Shown here in pieces: positions 1 to 12,233 of a stretch of DNA of 64,000 nt (positions are counted from its first letter, which is position 1; each line of letters begins with the position of its first letter). This DNA comes from Planctomycetaceae bacterium. Lineage in GTDB: Bacteria; Planctomycetota; Planctomycetia; Pirellulales; Lacipirellulaceae. The stretch covers positions 1-64,000 of the forward strand of contig PABB01000015.1 in NCBI GenBank assembly GCA_002702655.1, in the 5' to 3' direction. Both the position numbers and the translations under genes were made by a program. The notes beneath the pieces were generated by a model. The model saw only the letters and a list, made by a program, of their open reading frames with translations, searched no databases and was not told the DNA's origin.

Positions 1-94
1 AACCGACGCGCCCGGCACAAGCCCGCCCAAGATCCGCAAAGCAACCAAACAACAGGTCAGAATCGCTCAGGAAATCAAAGGGTTAACGGCGTAG
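1..94 (+). CDS. possible C-terminal end of a gene entering from the left edge
   Basis: Reading from base 2, an open frame gives about 30 residues rich in Lys, Gln and Ile and stops at the TAG at 92-94. The residues look like an ordinary basic protein tail, but there is too little to recognise a family. The stop codon lies inside the first arm of the inverted repeat that starts at base 91, so the repeat may have supplied the end of the protein. It is convergent with the GH43-like gene. This could also be a chance open frame. Confidence 0.3.
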   Translation, partial: TDAPGTSPPKIRKATKQQVRIAQEIKGLTA

Positions 95-177
95 GGTGCC
101 ACTGGCGTGTCGCCAGTGCGAAGCAGGCACAGACTCGACCGTTCTTCGACACTGGCGACACGCCAGTGGCACCCTAC
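91..177. repeat. paired inverted repeat, GTGCCACTGGCG family
   Basis: Two perfect 28-bp arms (91-118 and 150-177) are reverse complements separated by 31 bp. Each arm contains its own hairpin, CACTGGCG-TGT-CGCCAGTG. The element sits between two convergent genes. There is no T-tract, so a Rho-independent terminator role is not obvious. Confidence 0.9.
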
Positions 178-181
178 GCAG

Positions 182-1228
182 TTACCGCCCTGGCAGCTTC
201 TCCGGTGCGAGGACCGGCCGGCCGTCTTTCCAGTCGATCGGCACGACGGACAGATGCCAGGTTCGTCCGCCCGTGTTGTTGCCTTGATAGAACAGGTAAT
301 CCTGCCCGTCGTCGTCTTGAAACAGGTAGGGATGGCCCGATTCGCTGGAGTTCCAACTGCCCGGCTGGCCGTTGGGAACCAGGGGCGTGTCGGACAATCG
401 CTGGAACCGCAGGCCGTCGTCGCTGACCGCCACGCCGATCTGTTGAGGCTCGTTGTTGTAGCCGCCGGCGTAGAACATGTAGAGCCGGCCGTCGTGCCGC
501 GCCATCGCCGCCGCTTCGATGCACTGCTTCTCCCACGCCAAGTCCAATCCCGGCTCGTCCAGCTCCGTCGGCACGGTCGGCGCCAGGATCGGACCGTCCG
601 TGTTGAGCTGGGTCCAGTCCTCGCGCCCAAAGTCGCTGTCGAGCGGCGCCGCCGACACGCCCTGCATCTGAATCGTCATCGTCGGGTCGCGCGTCGCCCA
701 GTACAGCAGCAGCTGGTCGCCGTGCGGAATGACGTCGGCATCGATCGCACGCCCCACCGTCCAATCGCCCGCGGGGCGGAACACCGGGTTCGTGGGATTC
801 CGCGTGAAGTGCAAGCCGTCGTCCGAGCGGGCATGACAGATCGCGTCGCGCTCGCCGGCGCCGTAGGTCTGATAGAACAGATGAACCTGGCCCCGCAGCA
901 CGATCGCCCCGGGGGCCGTGAACCCCTTGGCCTCCGCCGCGCCCGTGTTGCGTAGTTCGCCCACTTTCGACCAGTCGACCAGATTGTCGCTCGTCGCGAC
1001 GCCGATCGACCACCCCGCCGTCGGCTTGCCGTCGTAGGGCGGCACGGAGTAGTACAGCCAGTACTTGCCCTGAAATCGCACGACCGCCGGGTCCTTGGAG
1101 TACGGCGTGCCACTCACATCATCCGCAAAATACATCCGCGGCGCAGCCGGCGGCGCGTCCGCAAACGTCGCGACGCCTGACAGACAATTGAACGCGGCCG
1201 CGATGAACATTGTTGACTGTCTCAGCAT
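182..1228 (-). CDS. exported GH43-like five-bladed beta-propeller glycosidase
   Basis: The protein has about 348 residues with an N-terminal signal peptide ending near TFADA, so it probably acts in the periplasm or outside the cell. The fold is suggested by repeated short strands such as KYWLYYS, HLFYQTYG, LLLYWATR and LYMFYAGG. Acidic residues in the positions expected for inverting GH43-type enzymes are visible: the Asp of SKDPAV near the start, IDADVI in the middle and the Glu of KQCIEAAAMA. The substrate cannot be read from the sequence; plant or algal polysaccharide side chains are typical for the family, and GH117-like enzymes are an alternative. The start at 1228 was chosen over an upstream in-frame codon because it opens a clean signal peptide and is preceded by an AGGAAAG ribosome site. 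Confidence 0.7.
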   Translation of the reverse strand: MLRQSTMFIAAAFNCLSGVATFADAPPAAPRMYFADDVSGTPYSKDPAVVRFQGKYWLYYSVPPYDGKPTAGWSIGVATSDNLVDWSKVGELRNTGAAEAKGFTAPGAIVLRGQVHLFYQTYGAGERDAICHARSDDGLHFTRNPTNPVFRPAGDWTVGRAIDADVIPHGDQLLLYWATRDPTMTIQMQGVSAAPLDSDFGREDWTQLNTDGPILAPTVPTELDEPGLDLAWEKQCIEAAAMARHDGRLYMFYAGGYNNEPQQIGVAVSDDGLRFQRLSDTPLVPNGQPGSWNSSESGHPYLFQDDDGQDYLFYQGNNTGGRTWHLSVVPIDWKDGRPVLAPEKLPGR

Positions 1229-1742
1229 CTTCTTTCCTGATTCAGTCGGGGCGATCGGCGAGCCTGATATTCGACGCGAACGATGAAGGTCAATGGATAA
1301 GTCGTCGCGCGGCCTCGCCATCGAAAAGACATGGCGTCAGACCGACTGTTAATGGTAGCAAAAAACGCCGCATCGGCGGCAGGAAGGCTGAATGTGGCGG
1401 CATCTGCATCGGGCACTTCGCCAGCAACTGAAGCTGCTGCGACACCGATGCTCGCCAGAAATTCTTGGGGGCCCCGAACCTGCGCCGGCTTTCTCGTGTT
1501 ACGCGGTTCTCCCGCGATCCCATTCGGCGTGCGGGCGATTCACAGCGGCGATTCATCGAAGTGGCGGCCTTTCTTTTGATCTGGCACGACTCTGCCTCAT
1601 TCGCAGGTTGGTCCTTCGACGAATCGCAAATCTTGCAGCGTGCAAAGAATGCACGATAATTGGTCTGTTTGTTCACGGCTTGAGCAGACACGCTTTAGGC
1701 CCGTTGATGTCAGGCAGTATTGAGCTATTGATCGTGATTGCC
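1229..1742. other. intergenic region, divergent promoters
   Basis: This roughly 510-bp stretch separates the divergently transcribed glycosidase and 2H phosphoesterase genes. Short open frames cross it, but none has a plausible ribosome site or recognisable protein. Presumably it carries both promoters; no clear operator was seen. Confidence 0.4.
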
Positions 1743-2462
1743 ATGAAGACAATCCTGCTGCGCCCGCTAGCGATGTTTCTTGTTCTGGGGCTGTTCGCCA
1801 CGAACGTCTGTGGGCAGGAAACCTCCGAACCAGTCACCGCCATCGATATATTGCTTGAGCCAGACGCCACCATGCTCAAGCACGCTGCCGCGAACAACGA
1901 ACGGCTGCGGGAGGTCTACCCGCAAGGTTTTTCGCTCGACGAGGCCCACCGTCCGCACATCACTTTACTTCAGTGCTTCGTCCGCACCGCAGATCTGGAC
2001 AACGTTTACGCCGCTGCGGGCAAGGTGCTCGCCGACGCCCATGTCAATGACATGAAGCTGGAGGCGTTCAAGTACTACTATGCTCCCGCCGATGCGACGA
2101 CAGGGGTGGCTGGTATCTGTGCGAGGCCGACGCCCGCCATCCTCAAGTTGCAGGCGGACATCATCGCCGCTGCCAAGCCGTTCATGGTGAACACGGCGAC
2201 CGTCGACGCATTCACCGCCCCGCACCCGACTGCCGAACTGGACGCAGCGCTGATAGATTACGTACGGACGTTCGTTCCCAAAATGTCCGGCAAGAACTTC
2301 AACCCGCACGTCAGTACCGGAGTCGCCCCCAAGAACTACCTGGACGAAATGCTGGTCGAGCCATTTGATGACTTCACGTTTTCACCCGCGGGCGCGGCGG
2401 TTTACCAACTCGGGCCGTTCGGCTCGGCGGCCAGGAAGTTGAAGACTTGGAAATTCAAGTAG
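1743..2462 (+). CDS. exported 2H phosphoesterase-like protein
   Basis: The protein has 239 residues. The first 24 form a signal peptide (hydrophobic stretch LAMFLVLGLFATNVCG). Two His-X-Thr/Ser motifs, PHITL at about residue 72 and NPHVSTG at about residue 189, match the catalytic signature of the 2H phosphoesterase superfamily, which includes RNA ligases and cyclic phosphodiesterases. The spacing of about 115 residues between the motifs fits the family. A secreted 2H enzyme would act on extracellular cyclic or 2',3'-phosphorylated nucleotides, but that is inference. The start was chosen at the ATG before the signal peptide; the frame is open further upstream but lacks protein-like character. 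Confidence 0.65.
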   Translation: MKTILLRPLAMFLVLGLFATNVCGQETSEPVTAIDILLEPDATMLKHAAANNERLREVYPQGFSLDEAHRPHITLLQCFVRTADLDNVYAAAGKVLADAHVNDMKLEAFKYYYAPADATTGVAGICARPTPAILKLQADIIAAAKPFMVNTATVDAFTAPHPTAELDAALIDYVRTFVPKMSGKNFNPHVSTGVAPKNYLDEMLVEPFDDFTFSPAGAAVYQLGPFGSAARKLKTWKFK

Positions 2463-2659
2463 CCACGGGGTTGCGGCACACGTGCTCAAGCGGTCACTTC
2501 GTCCACTTGTTCGACGGCCACGCATTGGCGCACTTGGCTCGCTGACCTGCATCCGCTTCTTCGGCTGATGCAAAATTCGGCATGCCGTTGGTCAGCTCTG
2601 CTGCGAAGAATCGCGACTGGGTCGTATGACGTGCCGCTGGTCGGCGTCGTCTGCGTCTG

Positions 2660-6373
<3,714 letters not shown>

Positions 6374-6574
6374 GGCGGGGGAGGGTGATCGGTTACCGGT
6401 GACCAGTGACGAGAGCTTTTGCACCCCAGGCCCGCCAGCAACCGCGATAAGCGCACGCAAATCGCAACTGTTTGCTAAGATCACGCTGGCATCGATTTCA
6501 CCGCCGCGCGTGAGACCACACACCTGCAGTTACGGGTAATCGACCGACTTTCTTTTGCAATCGAGCCTGAAGAC

Positions 6575-7117
6575 ATGTGCATGTCGGCAAATGACGAGAA
6601 ATCAAAAGTCGCGACATACCTCTTCCTCGGTTTCGCGGCGTTGGCGGCATTTATGCTGTTGTTTGGATGGTCATACATTTGGTTTTGGCATGACTCCACT
6701 CCCCGAGGCATTCTTGTATCCACGGCGGATTGGCCTGATGCGGTTCAACAGCTTCACGAGAAACTGGTCGCAATCGACCCAGCGATTGACGTGGATGGAT
6801 ACTTAACGCATGGCCAGCCTGGACCGTTTTCCGTAAGCGAGGCCGCGTTCCGAGTATGCCACTCATCGCCTGAAATTGTGGATGCGCTGAAAAATGAACT
6901 GAAGCTTGTTTCTATTAAATCAAATCACAGACTTGCGGGATGGGGTCAAGTGGTCATTGATAAAGCGTCAAACGAATGGTGGGCATCACCAAGATTTAAC
7001 GACACGCAAATATTTGCTTCTCAACCTTTACTCGATGGCGAAGAGGGAGACCTCTACGTTGTCGCCTACGAGTCTGCAACCAATACGATTTACATCAGCT
7101 ACCACTTCAATTTTTAG
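6575..7117 (+). CDS. hypothetical protein with one N-terminal membrane segment
   Basis: The protein has 180 residues. A short charged N-terminus precedes a hydrophobic segment at about residues 14-36, followed by a soluble domain with no recognised family. It is probably anchored in the cytoplasmic membrane. The base composition is visibly more AT-rich than its neighbours, and it lies on the opposite strand within the imuB-dnaE2 interval, which suggests later insertion. An alternative ATG two codons downstream is equally possible. Confidence 0.6.
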   Translation: MCMSANDEKSKVATYLFLGFAALAAFMLLFGWSYIWFWHDSTPRGILVSTADWPDAVQQLHEKLVAIDPAIDVDGYLTHGQPGPFSVSEAAFRVCHSSPEIVDALKNELKLVSIKSNHRLAGWGQVVIDKASNEWWASPRFNDTQIFASQPLLDGEEGDLYVVAYESATNTIYISYHFNF

Positions 7118-7294
7118 GCCGCTAGGAACGATTTCAACGTCCGCAATTTCACGCTTCCCCGCATTCCGCGATCACCGGTCGCGCCAGCCGACAATCGCTA
7201 AAATCAGGTCGACGCTGATTTCGCCAGCGTGCGAGGCTGCATGCCGGCGGCCTGCAGGCGATTGGCGAAATTCCACAGAACCACATTCGTACGC

Positions 7295-7756
7295 ATGGCA
7301 TCATCTCTGCAAGCGTTCATTGAACGCGTCCTTGCATCGGGACTGCTGCAACCAGCCTTTGTCGAACTTGCTGATTGCGGAGCTCAGGATGCGGATTTTG
7401 CATCTGCGCCGCCATTGCCTGAGGAACTTCGGCAACTGCTATCGTGGCGCAATGGTTTGAACCTGGATGAAATTCGGCTATACGGACTCGGACGGCCAGC
7501 GGGGCGTCGAATCGAGCAGATGAAAATTAACGCCGAAGGCGAGGCGATTCTGTTCGCCTCGGATCCGGCCGGATTTCAATATCTCCTTCGGGCAGACGGA
7601 AGCGTGATTTCATTCGATCACGATGGCGGTAAAGTCATAACGGTTGCCGAGAGCATTGAGGATTTTCTCCGCAACTACGTGTTCGGTGCGAGGGCTGCTG
7701 AATTTGGTGGCGAGGAGTGGGCAAATGAAGTCCGGACAGCGTTAGAAGATAGCTAA
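7295..7756 (+). CDS. SUKH/SMI1-KNR4-like domain protein
   Basis: The protein has 153 residues. The segment LPEELRQLLSWRNGLNL, followed by short strands with an ILFASDPAGFQYLL stretch and a C-terminal ESIEDFLRNY, is typical of the SMI1/KNR4 (SUKH) superfamily. Members often serve as immunity proteins for polymorphic toxins or as general binding modules. No toxin gene is adjacent. The gene shares the lower GC content and orientation of the membrane-protein gene before it. About 40 bp of the upstream sequence (7195-7235) resembles the upstream sequence of that gene (6474-6514). The ATG at 7295 was preferred because the family-like sequence starts there. Confidence 0.6.
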   Translation: MASSLQAFIERVLASGLLQPAFVELADCGAQDADFASAPPLPEELRQLLSWRNGLNLDEIRLYGLGRPAGRRIEQMKINAEGEAILFASDPAGFQYLLRADGSVISFDHDGGKVITVAESIEDFLRNYVFGARAAEFGGEEWANEVRTALEDS

Positions 7757-7820
7757 CAATTGTTCTGAATCGCTGTCACCCCTCCCCGACCTCCGACCTC
7801 TCGCCTCTGACCTCTCCTTC

Positions 7821-9695
7821 TCAATCAAACCAGCCGTGTAAAAACCACGCTCCGTCGCCGCGGCGGCGGAAGAGCCAGGCGCGCACGCCCGTGGCGGTTT
7901 CCACGCGGTAGTAGTCGCGGCGGATCATGCGGCGGCGTTGCCAGCCGGTTTCGATCCGCTCGGGGCCCCAGTGGCGGACGATCTGGTGGTCCTCGCCCGC
8001 AAAGCGGAACCGGGCCGGCGGACCCTCGGGGGCGATCGCCAGCACCTCCAACGGCTGGGGGGCGGCGAGCACCTGCCAGGGGCGGTCCAAGGGGGCGGCG
8101 GTGGGCGGCGCGGGGGTCGTCGTGGCCGACGACGCCAACAGCGGCGCGGGGGCGGCGCGGCGACGCGACGGGGGTTTGCGGGTGGCCGGTTGTGCGTGAC
8201 CCGACGGCGGCGTGTCGATCAGCGGTTCGCGGCGGAACGCGTGCTCCGGTTGCGGGTCGCGCTGGAGGCGGTACCGCACGACTTGCCCGGCGCCCAAGCG
8301 ACTGGTCAAGCGGTTGACCAACCCGGCCAGTTGCGGCGACTTGTGCGGCCGCTCCTGACCGTCGAACAGCGACCGTTGCTGCTCGCCCAACCGGGCGGTC
8401 CGCGCGGCCGTGACCGCCGCCGCCTCGACCGGCCCGGGCAGCCGCAGTCGTTCTAGGTGCATGGCGATGACCTCGCCGATTTGCCGTGGGTCGGCCGTGG
8501 GCTGATACAGCCCCGCGGTGAACTCGGCGGGGGGCGCCTCGACGCACTCCAGACGGCACGTGACCGCCAGCGCCCCAGCGCTGCGCCGCGCGAGTTGCCA
8601 GGCCAGTTGGTCGATGAGTTGCCCCACGATTTGCTCGATCAAGCCGCGGTCGGCGAGCGGGAACTCCAGCAGCCGCTCGGCGGTCGCCTGCGGCGGCGCG
8701 GGCACGGTGTGCAGCGGCTCGTCGCTGCGGCCCATCGCCTGGTCGACGCGCCACAGCACCTCCGGCCCCAGCCGCGTTTGCAGTTGATCGCGGGGCAGGG
8801 CGAGCAGTTGGCCGACGCACCCGATCCCCAGGTGCTGCAATGTTTCGACCAGCGGCGGCGACAGCCGCAGCGCCGCGGGGGGCAGGGGCGCCAGGGCCGT
8901 GCGGCTGTCACCGGGGGGGATGATTGCGGGCGGCGGGAATGGGGTGGCTGGGGACGCAGCGCAGCGGAGCCCCCAGTTGCGGCGCTCTGGGGGCTCGCTG
9001 CGCTCGTCCCCAGCCACCCGGTATTCGTTTGCAGGGGTTTCCGCGACCAGCGGTCGCGGCTTTATGGGGAACTTCACCACGGCCAGGGCGGCGGCGGGGG
9101 TGTCGGCCACGGCGATGCGGGCGTGCAATCCCAGCCGCTGCAGGCCCGCCGCCACGGCCGCGGCCCAGGCCGCCTCGCCGCCGAACAGCGGCCCCAACTT
9201 GGTCCCGTCCAGCAGCAGCGCGTCGGGGGCGTTGCCTTGCTGGGCGCCTTCGGCCATTTCCCAGCCGACCGACGGGCTAAAGCGATGACACCACTGGGCC
9301 AGTTTCTCCAGCGCGGTGCGATCGGCCGCCTGATCGTGCGGCAGCAGGTGAAACGCGGGGGTAACTGGGGGCGAGCGAAGCGAATTCCCAGAGCGCCGCA
9401 ACTGGGGGCTCCGCTGCGCTACGTCCCCAGCCACCCGGCTCGATTCTCGGAGAGAATCGGCCACGCGGGATTTGCCAGGCGCCCGCGCGGCGGCTTCCAA
9501 CAGCACGGTCGCTTCGGCCAGCGGCATGTCGGGGCGCAGGCCGGCGGCGGTGGCGGCGGCGCAGCAGGCGGTGATCGCCTGCCCGCGGCGGCTGGGGGCG
9601 TACAGCGCGACTGGCGCGGCGGTCAGTTCAGGCTGTTTGATGGCCAGGCGCTGCAGCGGCCAGTTCGGCAACCACGCGGCGAGTGTTCGTTTCAT
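7821..9695 (-). CDS. imuB: ImuB-like inactive Y-family polymerase, with repeat-derived insertions
   Basis: The protein has about 624 residues and belongs to the ImuB/DinP-like branch of Y-family polymerases. The N-terminus (LAAWLPNWPLQRLA) has no Asp in the place of the catalytic first acidic residue, as is usual for ImuB, which serves as an adaptor between ImuA, DnaE2 and the sliding clamp. The C-terminal end (RRDYYRVETATGVRAW...FLHGWFD) matches the conserved tail of the family. Residues about 72-112 and 209-256 are low-complexity peptides translated from dispersed repeats; both keep the frame. The first 68 bases overlap the end of imuA, which implies translational coupling. The ATG at 9695 fits the family start. 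Confidence 0.88.
   Translation of the reverse strand: MKRTLAAWLPNWPLQRLAIKQPELTAAPVALYAPSRRGQAITACCAAATAAGLRPDMPLAEATVLLEAAARAPGKSRVADSLRESSRVAGDVAQRSPQLRRSGNSLRSPPVTPAFHLLPHDQAADRTALEKLAQWCHRFSPSVGWEMAEGAQQGNAPDALLLDGTKLGPLFGGEAAWAAAVAAGLQRLGLHARIAVADTPAAALAVVKFPIKPRPLVAETPANEYRVAGDERSEPPERRNWGLRCAASPATPFPPPAIIPPGDSRTALAPLPPAALRLSPPLVETLQHLGIGCVGQLLALPRDQLQTRLGPEVLWRVDQAMGRSDEPLHTVPAPPQATAERLLEFPLADRGLIEQIVGQLIDQLAWQLARRSAGALAVTCRLECVEAPPAEFTAGLYQPTADPRQIGEVIAMHLERLRLPGPVEAAAVTAARTARLGEQQRSLFDGQERPHKSPQLAGLVNRLTSRLGAGQVVRYRLQRDPQPEHAFRREPLIDTPPSGHAQPATRKPPSRRRAAPAPLLASSATTTPAPPTAAPLDRPWQVLAAPQPLEVLAIAPEGPPARFRFAGEDHQIVRHWGPERIETGWQRRRMIRRDYYRVETATGVRAWLFRRRGDGAWFLHGWFD
8942..9018. repeat. 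GGCTGGGGAC palindromic repeat inside imuB
   Basis: This is a complete copy with GGTGGCTGGGGACG at one end and CGTCCCCAGCCACC at the other. It is translated in frame within ImuB. A GCGACC-AGC-GGTCGC hairpin follows at 9043-9057, the same partner hairpin that accompanies the dnaE2 copies. Confidence 0.9.
9364..9435. repeat. degenerate GGCTGGGGAC repeat inside imuB
   Basis: The right arm (CTGGGGGCTCC...CGTCCCCAGCCACC) is intact, while the left arm has decayed (CTGGGGGCGAGCGAAGCG). It is translated in frame near residues 87-112 of ImuB. The decay suggests an older insertion than the copy at 8942. Confidence 0.75.
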
Positions 9696-10458
9696 GGCAC
9701 GATCCTGTGCGAGAGTCCAATTCCACCTGCAACGTGCGGGCGTGCAGTCGTCCGCGACTGCGTAACAATTCGATCTGCAGGCGCCAGGCGGCGCTAAGCG
9801 GCAAGCCTGTTGCGACCGGGAATAAGGGCTGCGCGCCGTGCGGCGTGACTTGCATTCGCACGACGGCCCAGGTCGGTTCGCTGCGCGCGGCGGCGGGGCG
9901 CAGCAGCAGCCCCAGGGCGCCGGTCGCCTCGGCCGCCAGTTGCCAGCGGCGGAAGTTGCGGCCGTCGACGCTGCGGGGCGTGGCCAGCACGGCCGCCGTG
10001 TGCGGGCAGCGCAGCGCCTGGTCAATCGCCCACGCCTCGTCGCGCGGCGTGGCGGGCAAGGCGACGATGGTTCGCGACAGGTCGACGCCCCACGCCGCCA
10101 GCGCGGGGGGATAGAACGTGCCGCCGCGGTCGATGATCACCAGGGCGCCGCCGGTGCGGCAGGCTTCGCGGGCGGCCAGCAGGGCGAGCGCTCCCGCCCC
10201 GGCTCCGCGGCCGGCGGCGAGCCACTCCACCAGCCAACCGCGGCGAAATCCGCCATCGGCCAGGGCGGCATCCAATGGCGGAGCGCCACTGGGGACGACC
10301 TCCACCTCCCCGCCATCGGGGGGCGCCGACCACCGCTCCAGCAGTCGGGCCAATTGCCGCACCTGGGTCACCGGGGGCTTGGCGGCCGGCGCCGGCTTGG
10401 CCGATTTCGGGGGCTTCGCGGGCGCTACGGGCCGAGATTTGGTGGCGAAAACAGGCAT
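9628..10458 (-). CDS. imuA: ImuA-like RecA-fold mutasome protein
   Basis: The protein has about 276 residues with a Lys/Pro/Ala-rich N-terminal tail and a RecA/SulA-like core. The core contains the segments GWLVEWLAAGRGAGAGALAL and ALVIIDRGGTFYPPALAAWGVD, the usual ImuA pattern in which a recombinase-like fold serves as a regulator of ImuB and DnaE2. It is the first gene of the cassette and overlaps imuB by 68 bp. A candidate SOS operator lies at 10525-10544, 67 bp upstream of the chosen ATG. An in-frame TTG at 10470 is an alternative start. Confidence 0.8.
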   Translation of the reverse strand: MPVFATKSRPVAPAKPPKSAKPAPAAKPPVTQVRQLARLLERWSAPPDGGEVEVVPSGAPPLDAALADGGFRRGWLVEWLAAGRGAGAGALALLAAREACRTGGALVIIDRGGTFYPPALAAWGVDLSRTIVALPATPRDEAWAIDQALRCPHTAAVLATPRSVDGRNFRRWQLAAEATGALGLLLRPAAARSEPTWAVVRMQVTPHGAQPLFPVATGLPLSAAWRLQIELLRSRGRLHARTLQVELDSRTGSCHETNTRRVVAELAAAAPGHQTA

Positions 10459-10524
10459 ATCCAGTCCCAATCGAGCCGAGGAAATACGCAGCGGCGTGCT
10501 AGCACGCCCTTACCATCGGCCAGT

Positions 10525-10544
10525 TAGTATACGCACGTACACCA
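10525..10544. promoter_or_regulatory. candidate SOS (LexA) box upstream of imuA
   Basis: The 20-mer TAGTATACGCACGTACACCA is a near-palindrome with 9-bp half sites around a 2-bp centre. It matches the reverse complement of the recA site at 33317-33336 in 15 of 20 positions, including TAGTAT, CG and CGTACA. Shared placement before two DNA-damage genes supports an operator; the repressor itself is not in this window. Confidence 0.6.
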
Positions 10545-11004
10545 AATCCGCAAGAAAAATTTCGGCGGCCCGGGGAACGCCTCTTCGAACCGCCGGCTAA
10601 CGAGATGGGTTGTGCTGATCGAGCCGCGTGGGCATCGCGATTTCGGACTGAATTCGCATGTCCACGAAGCTACCACTCCGTGGACATGGCACCCCAATTT
10701 GAGAAAAGTGGCCGCGTCGAACGGCGCCCGCTCCCAAAAACCGCGTAGCAAATCCCCGCCCCCAAGCGACTCACTCTCACGCGGCCGTGGTGAACGATCG
10801 CCCCCTGCGTGCGGTCGGAAACTACGTGAGCCAGCCCACGCTGCGGCGTGACAAGCCGACCGCGACTGCCACAGCGCGTCGGCTCGTCGCCGCCGCGAAT
10901 GCGTATAGAATGGGTCGCACGTTCGCGGCCGTCGGCGGTGCGGGCGCCCCTTGCCCCCAGCCGCCCCCGCCTTTGCCGCACCTTGCCGAGAAAGAGTGTT
11001 TGCT
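10545..11004. other. intergenic region between imuA and msrAB
   Basis: No credible gene is seen in this 460-bp stretch between divergent genes. It presumably holds the msrAB promoter. A 16-bp perfect palindrome (GGCGTGCTAGCACGCC, 10493-10508) lies just outside it, between the candidate SOS box and imuA. Confidence 0.4.
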
Positions 11005-12156
11005 ATGTCTGTTTCGCTGCGTAGCGTCGCGTTGGTGGCGACGCCGCTGATTTTGGTGGGAGGTTATTTGATGGCTGCTCCGAGCGAGAGCGACAAGTCC
11101 GACGACGCGACCACGGCAGCGCCCGCTGCCGCGGACGCCGACGCCAAGAACACCGAGAAGCTGGAGCAAGCCACCTTCGGCGCCGGGTGTTTCTGGTGCA
11201 TCGAAGCGGCGTTCGACCAGCTGAACGGCGTCAAGTCGGTCGAGTCAGGCTACAGCGGCGGCCGCCGGCCTAACCCCAGCTACGAATCGGTCTGCACCGG
11301 GGCCACCGGTCACGCGGAAGTCGTGCAAATCACCTACGACCCCGCGGTGATCACCTTTCCCGAGCTGTTGGAGGTGTTCTGGAAGATCCACGACCCGACG
11401 ACGCTCAATCGCCAGGGTCCCGACACCGGCACGCAGTACCGTTCGGTCGTCTTCTACCACGACGACCAGCAGCGGCAACTCGCCGAGAAGTACAAAGACA
11501 AGCTCGACAAGTCCGGCGCCTATCCCGACCCCATCGTCACGGAGATCGCCAAGTTCGAGGCGTTCTACCCGGCCGAAGACTACCACCAAGATTTCTTTGC
11601 CAAGAATCCGACCAATGCTTATTGCCGGATTAATACGCTACCTAAGCTCGATAAGTTGAAAAAAGCGTTTGCGGATAAATTGAAGGGCGCTAAGCCGCAA
11701 GCGGCGGACAACGCGGCCGCGGGCGGCGACGCGGCGGCGGTGGATTGGAAATCGATTGACTGGAAGGCCAAGCTCACGCCCGAGCAGTATCGCGTGACCC
11801 GGACCGCGGGCACCGAGCCGCCGTTTCGCAACGAGTTTTTCAACAACCACCGCGACGGCACCTACTCGTGCATCTGCTGCGGCACGCCGCTGTTTTCCAG
11901 CGACGGCAAGTACGACAGCGGCTGCGGCTGGCCCAGTTTCTTTCAGGCGCTGGACGACAACCGGATCAAGCAGATCGAGGACCGCAGCCACGGCATGGTC
12001 CGCACCGAAATCCGCTGCGCGAAGTGCGACGCCCACCTGGGTCACATCTTCGACGACGGCCCGAAGCCGACCGGCGTGCGGTACTGCATGAACTCGGCGT
12101 CGATGAAGTTCAAGGATGAGAAGACGGGCGAGGTGGTCGAGGGCGGGCAGAAGTAG
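11005..12156 (+). CDS. msrAB: exported bifunctional methionine sulfoxide reductase MsrA-MsrB
   Basis: The protein has about 383 residues. An N-terminal hydrophobic signal sequence ([19 protein letters not shown]) is followed by an Ala/Asp-rich linker. The MsrA domain carries the catalytic motif GAGCFWC at about residue 59. The MsrB domain carries two CxxC zinc pairs (CICCG and CAKC) and the catalytic RYCMNS. The fused enzyme reduces both S- and R-methionine sulfoxide, here outside the cytoplasm. The TAG stop is formed within a dispersed repeat arm that begins at 12153. The chosen ATG opens the signal peptide. Confidence 0.93.
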   Translation: MSVSLRSVALVATPLILVGGYLMAAPSESDKSDDATTAAPAAADADAKNTEKLEQATFGAGCFWCIEAAFDQLNGVKSVESGYSGGRRPNPSYESVCTGATGHAEVVQITYDPAVITFPELLEVFWKIHDPTTLNRQGPDTGTQYRSVVFYHDDQQRQLAEKYKDKLDKSGAYPDPIVTEIAKFEAFYPAEDYHQDFFAKNPTNAYCRINTLPKLDKLKKAFADKLKGAKPQAADNAAAGGDAAAVDWKSIDWKAKLTPEQYRVTRTAGTEPPFRNEFFNNHRDGTYSCICCGTPLFSSDGKYDSGCGWPSFFQALDDNRIKQIEDRSHGMVRTEIRCAKCDAHLGHIFDDGPKPTGVRYCMNSASMKFKDEKTGEVVEGGQK

Positions 12157-12178
12157 GTCAGGCTTTCCAGCCTGACAT
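12153..12178. repeat. single arm of the GTAGGTCAGGCTT repeat family
   Basis: This arm contains the hairpin GTCAGGCT-TTCC-AGCCTGAC. It overlaps the stop codon of msrAB and lies between convergent genes. The full pair of this family is at 21708-21775. Confidence 0.8.
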
Positions 12179-12233
12179 TAGCAGTACGATTGGTCGGAGG
12201 CCCTCAATTGACCTCCTCGCACGGGCCGCCAAT

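Noticed and set aside
9628-9695. Frameshift at the imuA-imuB junction
   Set aside because: Both frames look complete and protein-like across the 68-bp overlap, so coupling is the simpler reading.
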